A stretch of DNA of 64,000 nt from Melastoma dodecandrum. Lineage: Eukaryota; Streptophyta; Magnoliopsida; Myrtales; Melastomataceae. The DNA lies in the NCBI GenBank assembly GCA_029817715.1, contig JARUPY010000537.1, positions 2,790,001 to 2,854,000 on the forward strand, read 5' to 3'. Below the pieces are notes generated by a model. The model had not been told where the DNA came from. It saw only the letters and a program-made list of their open reading frames with translations, and made no database searches. Below, in pieces: positions 22,337 through 34,108 of the stretch. A program made the translations under genes and the position numbers. The first letter of the stretch is position 1; each line of letters begins with the position of its first letter.

Positions 22337-22915
22337 TCAAGCGGCACATGGCGAAGCTGACCGGAAACTCTTTACTGTCGTAGCTCTCCGGAAGCGGCAA
22401 CCGAAACCTCCAACACCCGCGACAGGAGCGCGGGCCTCTACCTCCCGCATCCCGGAGTGAGCATGGAACCGGGAACCCAGATCTGGAGATGAGGGCGCCT
22501 TTCGAGCGAGATCGACGGCAAACCACCAAGAGTTGGAGAGGAAAGGGTCAGCCCGTGGCGTTAACCATTCTGCCGACGCCATCCTCAGGCAAGCACGGCA
22601 GTGCTGACCGCGGAACCTTCTAACTTTGGCGGCAGACTGGGGAGAGGTACCGGAAGGACCCGAAACCAAAAACGGAAAACAAAACCCAGCAGAAAAATCT
22701 ATACCGGACTCCCCGGCAACCAAAACGAAGAGCGGGCTTCGCCACACTCTTGACGGGTGGGGCTCCGCCGGCGAAAAGAAGTCGCCGACGGAGCCCCTAG
22801 CACTTTCGTGAGGGAGGCTTAGAGAGAAGGGAGAGGTTTTTGAGAGAGAAAAATTATGTCCCAAAGTTAAAGTTGGAAAAAAAGAATTTGTGAGAATCCT
22901 ATTCCAAAAAGTCAT
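22337..22915 (-). other. Unrecognised GC-rich open frame (192 codons)
   Basis: This is an open frame in a local GC island. The product is rich in Ser, Arg, Pro and Phe with no domain, signal peptide or repeat I recognise. The plus strand opposite ends in a GAGGGAGGCTTAGAGAGAAGG-type purine run as in transposon leaders. A long open frame is expected by chance in GC-rich DNA, so I do not claim a gene. Confidence 0.15.
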
Positions 22916-23265
22916 GTAAGTTATATTTTCTTTTTTATTTTTATTTTTTTTTAATTTTTGAAAGTCGAACTTTCTTATGCAAAGCCGAACTTATAGAGTT
23001 CGATTTCGAAACTGTAGTTTAAGATTTTTGAAACTTTTTACCCTATTTGACAAATTCTTTTTTCACTAACTCGAACAAAGACTTGATTTCACTCCCAAAA
23101 GCTCATGTAGGTTCTAATTTTCTTTCCATTTTTATTTTCTTTTTAATTTTTGGAAGTGGAACTTTCTTAAGCAAAGTAGCACTTATAAAGTTCGAAAGCT
23201 GTATTTTAAGAATTTTAAAACTTTTTATCCTAGGTAAATTCTTTTTTCACGACCTGCAGCAAAGA
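22895..23265. repeat. Tandem duplication of about 180 bp
   Basis: Two consecutive units share CATGTA(A/G)GTT, TTTTTAATTTTTG(A/G)AAGT, AACTTTCTTA(T/A)GCAAAG and AATTCTTTTTTCAC. Units run roughly 22895-23080 and 23085-23265. They are AT-rich and non-coding. Confidence 0.7.
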
Positions 23266-23903
23266 TTTGTCAATAATAATTATTGTCTACTCTCTGCTTG
23301 ATTTAGGGGATTATCTCTTGTCCCATTTCATTGATTCTAAATTAAAATGATTTTCGATACCCTTTTTTTATATATAAATTGAGTGTAATGTTGTGATTTA
23401 TAAACATCGACATTTATAAAAACATTTTATATATTTTTTAATTATAATTCATGTCCAATTGAATATGTGCTAGAGAATAAGGAAGAAGAAATAATTTTTA
23501 TTTTTCAAGTTTTGTACAATTGTTAAAATTTTAATCAGCTTTAAAATTTTAAAAACAAAATTCTTTATTTATTTTAAAAATAGTCGGCCATCGACGTAAA
23601 CAACTGAGAGACAGCCCAAAAATAAATTTTCGAATATATTTGGAAATGCTTATGTTTACTTAAAAAAGTGTTCTATTGTTTCTGTAAAATTACAGAGATA
23701 ACAAATAGTCTACCAATGAGAAATTACTATCTCTGCATATAAAAAATTATTATTAATTATGAAACTGAAATTAACATAATTAAATTTAAATACATAAATG
23801 TGTCACTACCTACGCACTTCTCTAAAGAACGGACTTTTTCAATGAACTTTTTTGACGTGGCCTAAATCTGAATTCGTCGCGATGATTCACGTGGCTTCTT
23901 ATT
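23266..23903. other. Upstream of receptor kinase, no gene
   Basis: AT-rich sequence. LRR homology of the downstream receptor kinase begins abruptly near 23904. The missing N-terminal part of that gene is not found in this stretch. Confidence 0.5.
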
Positions 23904-25517
23904 TACCGGTTAAGGCTAAACTTGAGTGGGAACAATTTTAGCCATAGCATTCCATTCGAAATCGGCAATATGATGTCACTACAGGGCCTGGATCTCAGTC
24001 GGAATTCTCTCTTGGGCAACATATCCCAACAGCTTGGGAACCAACGGGTGCTAGAAAGGTTGAATCTCTCGCATAACATGCTTTCAGGATCGTTTCCGTC
24101 GACATTTAAAGAAATGTCCGGCCTAACATCCATAGACATATCGTATAATCAGTTAGAGGGGCCTCTTCCGACTATTCCAGTATTCAGAAATGCCTCTTTC
24201 AATGTTGTCCAAGGGAACAGAGGGCTATGCAGCAATGTCGCTGGCCTGCGGCCTTGTGCATTGACATCAAGCACAAATAAGTCAGGAAGGAAGGATGGAA
24301 ATAGCATTTGGTTGTTGATTTGTCTTCCTGTTGGTTTCCTTGTCATTCTATTTCTTATATTTGGAGGTTTATGGATCTTCCACCGAAGATCGAAGAGAGG
24401 GAAGAACAATGCAGAGGAAACAGGAACCGGATTAACGTGGGCGATATGGGGGAATGATGGGAGCAGTGCATACAAGAGCATCATTGAAAACACGGAGAAC
24501 TTTGACCAAAAGTATTGCATTGGCGTCGGAGGTCAAGGAATGGTTTACAAAGCAAGATTGTCAACCAGTCAGATTGTAGCAGTCAAGAAGCTTAACGAGA
24601 AACCGGATGTAGATACCGCTAGCCGAAAAGCATTTGAAAGGGAGATACGTGCCTTGACAGAAGTTCGGCATCGTAACATCATCAGACTCCATGGATTCTG
24701 TTCGAGTTATCTGCATTCCTTCCTAGTTTATGAATTCTTGGAATCTGGAAGCTTGGAGAGCTTGTTGAAAAACAACGAAAAAGCTGGGCTGTTCGGCTGC
24801 GGTAAGAGAATGAAGGTGATTAGAGGAGTCGCAAATGGTTTATTGTATTTGCATCATGAATGCAGCCCTCCCATCATCCACAGAGACATATCAAGCAAGA
24901 ATATATTGCTTGACGATGAGTACGAAGCTCATATCTCGGATTTCGGAGCAGCCAAGGTTCTGAAGCCTAATTCATCTAACTGTACCTCATTTGCCGGAAC
25001 ATATGGATATGCCGCTCCCGGTATGAAGTTTCTCGTCGTAGCCCTATCATTTCTCAACAAGTTTATGGACAACCGTCTTCTAATTTTTTTTGTTTTTCAA
25101 ACTTCCCTCAATCTGACTACTACAGAGTTGGCATACACGATGCAAGTGACACCAAAGAACGATGTCTACAGCTTCGGAGTGGTCATATTGGAGTTGATTA
25201 TGGGGAAGCATCCGGGAGATTTCGTCTATTCCTATACCCAGCCCGGGACTTCCCACAGTTCGGCGCAGAGCTTACTCCTGAAGAACCTGTTGGACGAAAG
25301 GATTTCATATCCCACCAAAGAAGAGCTGGAAGAAGTCTGCTCCATGACTAAGACTGCCTTCTTGTGTTTAAGCTCAAAACCCAAGGACAGGCCCGACATG
25401 CGGGAGGCCTCCCAGGGAATTTCCTCTAAGAGAAAGTTCGACATCGGCGTGATTTCGGAAGATCTGAAGCTCTGCGAGTTGTTCGATTTCGACAGTTTCG
25501 TTCCCTACATGTGCTGA
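23904..25517 (+). pseudogene. 5'-truncated LRR receptor-like kinase (MIK2/LRR-XII-like)
   Basis: The frame opens inside an LRR (LNLSGNNFSHSIPFEIG) with no start codon context. Only about four LRRs remain where family members usually have more than twenty. A cysteine pair (GLCSNVAGLRPC), a transmembrane helix (residues about 129-153 counted from 23922) and a complete Ser/Thr kinase follow. The kinase has glycine loop GVGGQG, Lys222 in VAVKK, HRD (320-322), DFG (340-342) and a distal DRPDMR. A 105-bp intron (25021 GTATGA to 25125 CAG) splits the APE Glu codon, and removal gives AAPELAYTM. The intron is itself in frame and open. Such receptors signal at the plasma membrane. Here the extracellular part and promoter are missing, so it is probably a pseudogene. 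A fused upstream exon lost from view is the alternative. Confidence 0.85.
25021..25125 (+). other. Kinase-domain intron, in-frame and stop-free
   Basis: The donor CCCG|GTATGA and acceptor CTACTACAG|AGTTGG are canonical. At 105 bases (35 codons) without a stop, retention would insert 35 residues between the DFG and APE segments rather than truncate the protein. The pyrimidine- and AT-rich content is typical of an intron. Confidence 0.8.
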
Positions 25518-26370
25518 GGAACTGATCCTCCGATGGCATGGATGTTGGTCTGTTTAAGAAAGAGGCAGGAAAAATGACATGATGGTGAAGAGAAATGATA
25601 TTTAGTTGGAATAATTTTGACTTGCAAAATGCAAATTTAGGAGGTCTCAAATTGTCATTCACCCTAATAACTATGTTATTAGAACTAGATTGCACTAGTA
25701 ATGGGCGGGCCGGTCCATTTATTTTTGGGCAAGACAAAACACATTTTAAAACGGAAGTCGGATTTATAAAGTCCGATTTCCTTAAAAATGGTCAAGGCTA
25801 AAATTGTTCTGGACTCCCGTGAGTTTGAACATAATGTAAAATTAGATACACATGTTTGAACAGTAAAACGATGAGTAGAAAAAAATATGCACCTATTTGA
25901 ATAAATCGCAGGTATGTTGTGGATTCCCAGATTGTTACTTAGTCCCATACATATGTGTCGCTGCCACGTCATCGTTTCATGTCACTCTTAACAAATGCCT
26001 TTTCATGTCATTTATCTCCCATCTCATCATTCCTCCTTATTCTCCACCGCTGGATGAAGTTTCAAGAACAAAATCCAACCGTGAGATTAACAAAGACAAA
26101 AACCTTTTCAAAATCTTGTTTTAGATATAATAGAAAATTACATAAGCATTTCTTTTCATACATTCTTACTTTCATCCATCCTTGACAAAATTGTTAGATT
26201 ATTTTCCAACAAAATTAACAAAACTTTACTTTTTTTCATCCTTCGGAATATTTTCATTCTTTGATCGATTTAATCACTTGCTTCTATTCGGATTTAGATT
26301 GTGAGATAATTTCACCAAAATTCCCTTTTTCAAATGTAAAATGCAAGGGATAGAGTTGCAAAAGTTGAAT
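25518..26370. other. Intergenic, no recognisable feature
   Basis: AT-rich DNA between the receptor kinase and the large LTR element. No supported gene or terminal repeat was seen. The first copy of the CTTCT target duplication lies immediately downstream at 26371-26375. Confidence 0.5.
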
Positions 26371-26375
26371 CTTCT

Positions 26376-28713
26376 TGTACGCGCGCCTTCCGGCCTAGCA
26401 CGCGCGAGGCGGTCCGGACGACCCGAGGATCCGGGCCCGCTCCCCAAGGCCCAACCGGTCGACGTCGCGACTCGAGCGTCGGACGCTGCGGAAGGGAATT
26501 GGGTGATCCCCCCCTAGGTTCCTAACAGGGCCTGCTCGGGCCCTCGCCGACCGTCTCTGTTTTCCTAAGAGGCGGCGGGCGAAAGGCGGAGCATGATCCG
26601 AAGAAGGAACTTTCAGGAGGAATCGGGAGCGGCTCGTGTCGCCGTTACCCATCCAAAATGGCTCCGTAAAAAATGTTGTTGTTGTTTAACCTAGGTAAAC
26701 TAAACGGAGTCGCCACCGACTTTATTTATAAATGCTGTTTAAGTCGGAAAAAAACAGTTGGTTCGGGGATTCCTAGTTACTAACTCTTACATTCTAACAT
26801 GCGAAAAGGGAGGTGGCGTTTGCTCCAAAAGATTTGCTGTTGTTTAACGGGTGTTGGACCCGATCCGGGTATGATTCCGGACTCATGTCAATGTTTTACG
26901 GGCGTTGGACCCGATTCGAGTTTTTGGACCCGAACTCAAGTGTGTTTGGAAAACAGCATGCGATGATAAGCCTATGAGCCTAAGGCATGCGGCCAAGCAC
27001 AAACAATTATTGAGATCAAAGGGAGCGGGGAATGGTGATGATCTTGGGCCCACGACCCGTTACATGTGGAAATAAAGAAAAACGGGAGGCCCGCACCTCC
27101 CTCATGTACCTTAGGCCCGACCGGGGGGGCTTTACATCAACTGGGCCCATCAGTTGGACCGCTTTCGAGACGTGCTTCCACCACGGGTTTCCTCGGAGTC
27201 GCTTTGTCGAATCCTCGAAATCGTTGGTTGATTTTTCATGTAATATAAAACGAAAATTTGGTTAGAATGTTCAAATGATAAGAGTTGCATAATCAGGAAA
27301 CACAACGAATACGAATTACGCGTAGTTGAGAAAGCGGTTTATAACTATGGTTCGGATTGTCCGATTCAATCGAAATTTGAACCAATAGATTTGAAACATA
27401 ATGGGGAGTTTGCAAATAAAATTTTATAAAAATCTAACGGTACAATCTCACAAGATCAAGGAACTAAGGTGGCTGTCCGGAGAAGAAGGACAACTTGCAC
27501 CAACAGTCTTTTAATTTTTGGCATCGATCAACCAAAAATTAAAAGAAAAATATCCCCAAGATCATCACTCATTGTAGATCATTTGACCTTTTGGGTTCGA
27601 GGTTCGAAAACGTCCGTAACCTCTTCGAAAATAAGAGCCTTTTGAGGCGTTACCACTGAAAACAATCGAAATAGAAGGCCGGGAGATGTCCCGACACTTC
27701 CATGCCACAAATGAATGCAAAATCGACCCCAAAGCTACCGTGAAAGCTTTGAGGTCGAAAAGCCGTCCGAAAATGCGTTTCGAGAGGAGTTTAAATGATT
27801 ACGACCTGTTTACGTTGTGGTTAAGTGTCGGCGGGAGATGGCGCGCCGGCTGTCCTTTGTCTTTGGCTGTTACGACCTTGTTTGAAGGCTCGTTCCTCAC
27901 CCCATGGTGTGTGTGGTAGGCCGAAAAGAAAGGGAACGACATAGTCAGCATACCAAACATAGTAGAAGCATGCTGGAATTAGCAAAGTGAGAGGAGGTCT
28001 CACCGAGGGGGTTACCTCGCCTCGGGGTGGCCCGAGGAGGATGAACGACGCCGGGAGGGTGCCGGCTGGTAGGCTGGTCGGGAGACTTTGCCTCGTCAGC
28101 ACTGGAGAGGGGGAGTCCTTGGCTCCGGTGTTGATGTGTACGGAGGAGGAGTTGGCCTCCGATTCCCCGGAGGGGGTAGAGTCTTCTGTTCCCCAGAGGG
28201 AGGAACGTCTGTCTGTCCTGATTCTCTAATAGGGAGCCTCCCTGATTATCTGAAGAGTATCCTTTTGATCGGAGATTGGGGAGGTTTTGTTTCTAGGAAG
28301 GAGAGGATTCGAGAGATCCTGATTGATTTTTTTTTTTTTACGTCTGATTATTGTCTAATTGAAGATTGTATGAAGGGTTAGAGGGATTGTGTCTAGGTTC
28401 ATCATATGGACAAAGAAGGTAACATATTTTTTTTTTGGGGGGAATTAATGAATCTGCTAAACATGATTGTAATGATTTAATGCAAATGATTTGATTTTTT
28501 ATTAACAATTTCGTCACTTTTTTAATTAATAAAAGAAAAGTAAATTTTGAATGGGCTTTGACCATGTCATTAAAGAAATTAGAGGCCCATGTCTATGTAT
28601 ATGGGCTAGATCTTCATTTTGAATGAGTTTTGTTAATTTTTTTTTAAAAAAATAATATTCATTTAAAGAAAACAAAATGAAGGATATTTAATGGGAAAAT
28701 TTGGGGTATTGCA
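26376..28713 (-). repeat. Tat/Ogre-like 3' LTR (left), internally deleted
   Basis: Nearly identical to 34109-37025, with about ten single differences by eye. It lacks about 570 bp (counterpart of roughly 35253-35826) and a shorter segment near 27045. At the larger deletion there is a new perfect inverted repeat, CTTTTAATTTTTGG with CCAAAAATTAAAAG (27508-27545). Open frames in the GC-rich part are mirrored in the other LTR and show no protein signature. Confidence 0.9.
27508..27545. repeat. Snap-back hairpin at LTR deletion junction
   Basis: Fourteen-base perfect arms around a 10-base loop (CATCGATCAA). The other LTR lacks the left arm. The added 11 bases copy the adjacent downstream sequence in reverse complement. 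Confidence 0.85.
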
Positions 28714-28729
28714 GTTGCCCCTCTTTGCG
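28714..28729 (-). other. Polypurine tract of Tat/Ogre-like element
   Basis: On the minus strand, CGCAAAGAGGGGCAAC abuts the 3' LTR. This is the priming site for plus-strand DNA synthesis. AAAGAGGGGCA is the form seen in Tat/Ogre elements. Confidence 0.75.
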
Positions 28730-31650
28730 ATGAAATCTGGAAGAAGATTTTTTCGCAAAGACTTCATTAATACCCCAAATTGTGGATTTAGGATATTCTT
28801 GATAGACCTGTACTTTGGGATCTAATCAAGAAAACTGTTAGTAATAAATGAGACCCCGTGAAATACGGGGGGTATTGAAATATGTGTGATCACAACACTC
28901 ATGCATGTCATGATTTATTTTGATGATGCTTATTAGGATCACTTCTGAGCGAGAACAGAGAAGGGCTTCTGACTTTTATCTCGGCTCACTCTTACTTCTG
29001 AAACCTGTCACGATGGGATTTTAGAATTCCTTTGACTTGGATGCTCATGTACCTGTCGAAGGAGTCTTTGTATGGTTATAATGCGGGTTTGGCATAAGGC
29101 CTTTTGGTTGAGGTTCTAAATTCTTTGTTTTAGGAAACGAATCTATGGACCTCATCGGGAGCTGTTAGACCACAAAAGTTTCACCGTCCAAGCGAATTCT
29201 CCACCTTCTAGGCGGCATGCCAGCTGCAACGCTCAGTTGGGGATTGATGAAGATTTCACTGGTGACATTTGATGATCCACTTTGAGGATGCTTTTCTCCT
29301 TGATTTATTGGAGAAAGACACATTTGCTCTTGCGACCGTCTATGTCGGCCATGATACTTTATTTTTTTGTTATTTTGATTATGCGCTTTGCTTTTTTTAA
29401 AGACTTTGGTCTTTGCGCTGACTCTGCTTTTTCTTTACTAAACTATAGGGATTTGCGCCATTTTCTTTCTCTCATTGATTTCCTGGGAGATGCTTTGGAC
29501 TCCTTATGAAATTGTTTGAAGATGCTCTGTCCTTGGGAGCGACTCGACTGGAGTGCACGTCCGATGATGGTGCCTCTTCACTTGAACCTTAAGGAAGTGT
29601 AGCCTCTATGATCCATTGCTCCCGGTTTCTGACTACACGAGCTCCATTTACCTCAGTGTGAGGCGGTCCTTAGACTCAGTGGGACTAGTGTGTGTAGAAA
29701 CTTCGACTTTGGCTCAGAAGGGCTAGCAATGATCATGTACGTGTTTTGGATAGAGAATAAATGTTCAATCTCATCCCGGTCTGAGCATCTTTCGTCAAAG
29801 AATTCTTTGTTCGCCCGGACTTTACATGTGAACCCTCATAGTGTTTGCACTTAGCACTCTGGGGTAGGTGTTTAGGAATGGGTTTGCCTTCTCTATTCTC
29901 GCCCAGAAGCATTGCTATTGTTAATATCTTTTGAAATTAGATGCAAATGGGCATACGAATGCTTAATAAATGATTAGGTTAAGATACGCAAACCTGTTTG
30001 GAGACATTGCAAGTTTCACGGGGAAAGTGTTTGCACTTTCCTGGCCCAGTTATGTTCTTTGAGATTAGAATCGAACGGCTTCCACCCGACCACCCACGCC
30101 GTTGCCTAAGAGTTTGTACCGTACTGTGCGGATTCCTTGTGCCTACACAGTTGACAACGGACGGAGACGAAGTTAGCTCATGTACTTCGACTCTCGCTTG
30201 AGGAGATAATGAAGTAAAGTTTCCGCTGGGGAGATGAGATGGATATGTCCATCTCGATGATAGTTTTGGAAAAATATGCTTGTATCCTTGCTGAGGAATG
30301 CGACGTATGTAATCAAATCCAGCTTGAATGAAGGCAGGACTCCAGCTGGGGAAATGGAGATACGACTCCATCTGAGGAATTATGAGAAATTTTGTTAGAG
30401 AGCAGTGTAGATGATACTCCCTTTTGGTATGGTCATTTTCGGTGATGACAAAGGCAATTTCGAAGCTTTGGTTCGAAATTTTCCACCCAACCGCCCGCGC
30501 CTTTGTTCGTAATGCAGGATGTTCATGTACCTGCACTCGCCAAAGGGCGGACAACAAGTAAGCTCATGTAACTTTTTTTTTGTTAAAGTAAGAATGAAGT
30601 TTGCTCATTAACTTTATTTATATGAAAAGTGAAGTAGAGCCTTGATACTTCCCTTTTGTGTGTTTCGTCATTGCATCTCCGTCCGATAGAATCGAAGGAT
30701 TGACGAAGATTACTCCTGCCTGATGTCTATTGTGTAAGGAAGCTCATGTACCTATCAAATAGATGGCGAGAAACAAGTAAGTTCATGTGACTTGTTTCTG
30801 TTAGAGTAAGAATGAAGTTTGCTCATGTAACTTCATTTGTAAGAAAAGTGAAGAAGAGTTTTGGTACTTCCCTTTTACATGGTTTCGTCATTGCGTCTTC
30901 GTCCGATGGAATCGAAGGTTTGACGAAATGGGTACTCTGGTTTTGTATCCTTTGTGTAATTTCGTCAGTGCATCTTCGTCCGTAGAAATCGAAGGATTGA
31001 CGAAATTGCGACAAGATTTTGGCTTGAAGCTTTGCCACCCTGCCACCCTCGCCTTTGTCATAGGAGTTGTGTACCATTCGTGTGAGGAGCTCTTGTACCT
31101 GCCCACGAGACAAAGGACGTAAATGAAATCGGCTTATGTAATTTCATTTAGCTTGATAAAGAGAGTAATGACGGAGTGATTCTCCCATTTCATGTGTATT
31201 GTCAATGTTCATTGTCCCAGTTCTTTGGGGATGTAAAGAAGTTTGTTGATGAAGGTTGTGTTCTGAAGTTCTGGTTTGAAGCTTTATTGTTTGTCTTCAT
31301 TGTCTTCCTAGGGCGCTCATGTAGCCCTTTCATGTAATTTGTTGTCTTGTTGATGACATGTTGTTTTGAAGCTTTGGTTTTTTTATTGTCTGCCTAGGGC
31401 ACTCATGTATCTCTTTCACGTAATTTGTGGTGTTGTTGATGACATGTTGCTCCGAAGCTTTGGTTCGAAATTTATTGATTGTCTTGTGGTTCGTCTAGGA
31501 TTTCATGTACTTTCTGAGATAAGCATGGAGGGCGCAACAAATAAGCTCATGTAACTCGTTTTGCGAAGAAAGTATTAGTTAAGGAACGAATACTCCCTTT
31601 CATGTGATTCGTTGGTTTGTCAATGGGGAATTAACCAAGATTGCATTGTC
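28730..31650. other. Non-coding interior of Tat/Ogre-like element, degenerate modules
   Basis: There is no transposon protein. From about 30140, related modules recur. They contain AGCTCATGTAACTT-like phrases, AAAGTGAAG(A/T)AGAG, and a CGTC(A/T)TTGC.TC..CGTCCGAT..AATCGAAG unit (about 30669, 30889 and 30962). In that unit TTTCGTCA and TGACGAAA flank the core as an inverted repeat. The GCTTTGGTTCGAA and CCACCCTGCCACC phrases also repeat. Confidence 0.55.
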
Positions 31651-31652
31651 TT

Positions 31653-31885
31653 GTCTCAGGGTAGCTTGGAGGTATGCCCCAGAATCGCTTGGAGATATGT
31701 CCATGATCACTCAGAGATTTTCCCCTGGATCGGTCGGGGATTTGCCCCTGGATCGGTCGGGGATTTGCCCTAGGATTGCTCGTAGATTTGTTTATGATTA
31801 CTCGGAGATTTTCCCCAAGATTGTTCGAAGATCTGTCCCATGATCGCTTGGAGATTTTCCCCAGGATCACATGAAGATTTGCCCC
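31653..31885. repeat. Tandem array of a 22-24 bp unit
   Basis: About ten units of the type GGAGATTTGCCCCTGGATCGCTC follow one another, including two adjacent near-identical copies with GGATCGGTCGGGGATTTGCCC. It lies inside the Tat/Ogre-like element, towards its 3' half in element orientation, where related elements also carry tandem repeats. Confidence 0.8.
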
Positions 31886-33040
31886 GGATTGTTCTCGTGT
31901 TGTTATCGTCGTTGTTTTGCCAACGAAGGCTGTTTCGAAACTTTGGCTCGAAACTTTTCCACCCTGCCACCCTCGCCTTCGTCGTCTATCTAGGATGTTC
32001 ATGCACCTATAAGACAAGCCGAAGAGCAAAACAAGTAAGCTCGTGTAACCTGTTCTGCAGAGAAAGTATTAGTTGAGGAACGAATACTCCCTTTCATGTA
32101 TATTGTCGTTTTGTTGACAACGAAGGACGTTTTGAAGCTTTGGCTCCAAACTGTTTCAAGGCTTTGGCTCGAAACTTTACCACCCTGCCACTCACACATT
32201 GAGTGCTTGTGGCAGTTCCTCTTTGTTACGACGGTTGCTCTTTTGAAAGGCGTGACTACACGGGATGTGAGTTGTTGTAGCACTTTGTGGTGGGCATGGG
32301 TGGGGATTGGCCACTCATGTAGTGGGCCGAGGTGCTTGTTTTTCGTTAATGAGTGATGCGGTGACTGACCTTCTCTTCTGTTCTTTGGTGAGAGTCGGTG
32401 GTTGAATACTGTCGGGATGACCGCTTGGATACCGTAGGGAATTCAAAGAGAATTGCCCCAGTCGAAGTATGCGTCGTTGTTTGGTAGAAATCATGTTCTT
32501 TGGTATTGGTAAGCTGTTGTGTGAGCTCCAGACGAGACATTTTGTACCTGCGAGGTAAAATGGATGCCTAAGTGTTAGCAGTTTAAATATCGGTAAGTTC
32601 ATCATATATGCTTTGAACTGTTGGAAGGCGAATAGAGCGAATGGGGGCTTCTAATGCCAGTTGCACTGTGTGTTCGACGTCGCTTGAAGAATTTGGTCCA
32701 TGTTCATGTCTTTGTCGTTGGGATTCTGATTCGACATTCTTCAAGTTCTTTGGGAAGTTTGATCTTGCAAGGTTGTTGTGAAGACGGGTTTGCCCATAGT
32801 GCTAGAATGTACTGTTGGCACCGTGAAGAAGGTCGACGAGTCCTTGTGCCAGATTGTGGTGACTGATGATGTAGATGGATCGCTTTTATTGCCTTGGAGC
32901 GATTGTCGGATCAGTAGGCGTGATGTTCCGACGCGTCCGGTTTTTGCATGTCTATGAACAGCTCTCTGGTTTGTCGTTAGTTTTGATGTTGATGGAGATT
33001 GGCCTTTTGAAATGTAACCTTCTTGGGGTTTTTAGGTTGC
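31886..33040. other. Non-coding interior of Tat/Ogre-like element (second part)
   Basis: Further degenerate copies of the GCTTTGGCTCGAAACTTT and CCACCCTGCCACCCTCGCCTT phrases occur near 31935-31980 and 32135-32190. The remainder has no recognisable domain on either strand. Confidence 0.5.
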
Positions 33041-33044
33041 TGTA

Positions 33045-33245
33045 GATTCGGCTTTGAACCTTGGTAGTCGTTGGGTGAACTTTGGTCTTTGTTTTTGGCT
33101 TTGTACTTTGGTAGCCGTTGATAACACTTTGGGCTCATGTCTTTGGACACACGGCTTTGGACCTTGGTAGCCGTATGAAAACTTTGGTCTTCATGTTGTT
33201 AGATGTTCGACTTTGGGCCAGGTAGCCGTCGATAAATCTTTGGCA
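33045..33245. repeat. Degenerate tandem repeat with CTTTGGACCTTGGTAGCCG
   Basis: Four to five units of about 45-65 bp share GGCTTTG.ACCTTGGTAG(C/T)CGT followed by AACTTTGGTCTT. They are degenerate and non-coding, within the Tat/Ogre-like interior. Confidence 0.65.
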
Positions 33246-34081
33246 TTCTTGTGCTTGTAGATTTGTAATATCATGCTCCCTAGTCCCATTCGAGGAGCCA
33301 TGTTGGAGAATTAAACCTCGGAAGGAAAATAGAGAGAATGTTTGGATTAGTGTCATGCAATAATATAATCGATGTATGATAAATTTGTGATGATACTTAA
33401 TCGCACTCATGTATGCATAAAAGTATGCATTATGTAATTGCAATTGTAAATGAGAAATCATGATGCAATGGAGCAACTTCTGTGAATGACATGATAATGT
33501 AACTACTGCAATCAAACATACACTCATGTGGTCATGCGAATGTACGAATGCAATAAGCAATAAAATAGGTAGCGAATGTATGGATGCAGTAAACAATAAA
33601 ATAGGTAGGGATAGGAGAAATGAAGGTTGTTGAAGCCTATTGTAATAAACTCCATCAAACTGCAAAACGAGAAGTGTTAGTTTTACAGTCATAGCAGACA
33701 AAGCGTACCTGACACCTGTCCCTGCACAAGTAGCAGTCACTCAGTAACAGACAAATGCACGTGCAGCGTCTGGTACCTGTAGTGGGCAAACAATGCTAGA
33801 CTCTCGGATGAAGGTTTCTAAACCTCCCTCGGACTAAGGGAGGCGGGGTCCCGGCCAAAAACCATACCGCAAATAGCAGCAGGCTGAGCCTCTCGGTGAC
33901 CCCCCTAAAAAAATCCTAGCCCCGGGTTCGGGCACTCCTAGACATGCCTAGTAAGCGGTAAACAAACACAACCATGAGGGCAGAGAAAGGGCACCGAGCC
34001 AAGCAATGACATGCGCAAACAAGAACTCCTCTCCGCATGGGGATTGAAAATGTAAGAGTGTTCGAAAAGAATCCACATGTA
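33246..34081. other. Tat/Ogre-like leader region
   Basis: This is the 5' leader in element orientation (minus strand). A 201-codon minus-strand frame at 33135-33740 is rich in Leu, His, Ser and Tyr and shows no gag features. A two-unit repeat of about 40 bp (GAATGTA.G.ATGCA.TAA.CAATAAAATAGGTAG) lies at 33540-33610. Confidence 0.5.
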
Positions 34082-34101
34082 TGTCCCCAGCGGAGTCGCC
34101 A
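34082..34101 (-). other. Primer binding site (tRNA-Arg type)
   Basis: The plus strand reads TGTCCCCAGCGGAGTCGCCA, a tRNA 3' end including CCA. The PBS is therefore TGGCGACTCCGCTGGGGA on the minus strand, 7 bases from the LTR. This is the type used by Tat/Ogre elements, and it fixes the orientation. Confidence 0.8.
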
Positions 34102-34108
34102 TCCGGGA

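Noticed and set aside
22337..22915. 192-codon frame as a real gene
   Set aside because: It is GC-rich with biased composition, no domain and no counterpart, so a chance frame is likely.
27821..28102. 93-codon frame present identically in both Tat/Ogre-like LTRs (also 36133-36414)
   Set aside because: Identity is explained by the young age of the LTR pair, not by selection. No protein family is recognised.
31653..31885. CRISPR-like array
   Set aside because: Units are contiguous tandem repeats without unique spacers, and the DNA is plant nuclear.
33135..33740. 201-codon frame as gag of the Tat/Ogre-like element
   Set aside because: The composition (Leu, His, Ser, Tyr) lacks gag helices, a zinc knuckle and charge pattern.
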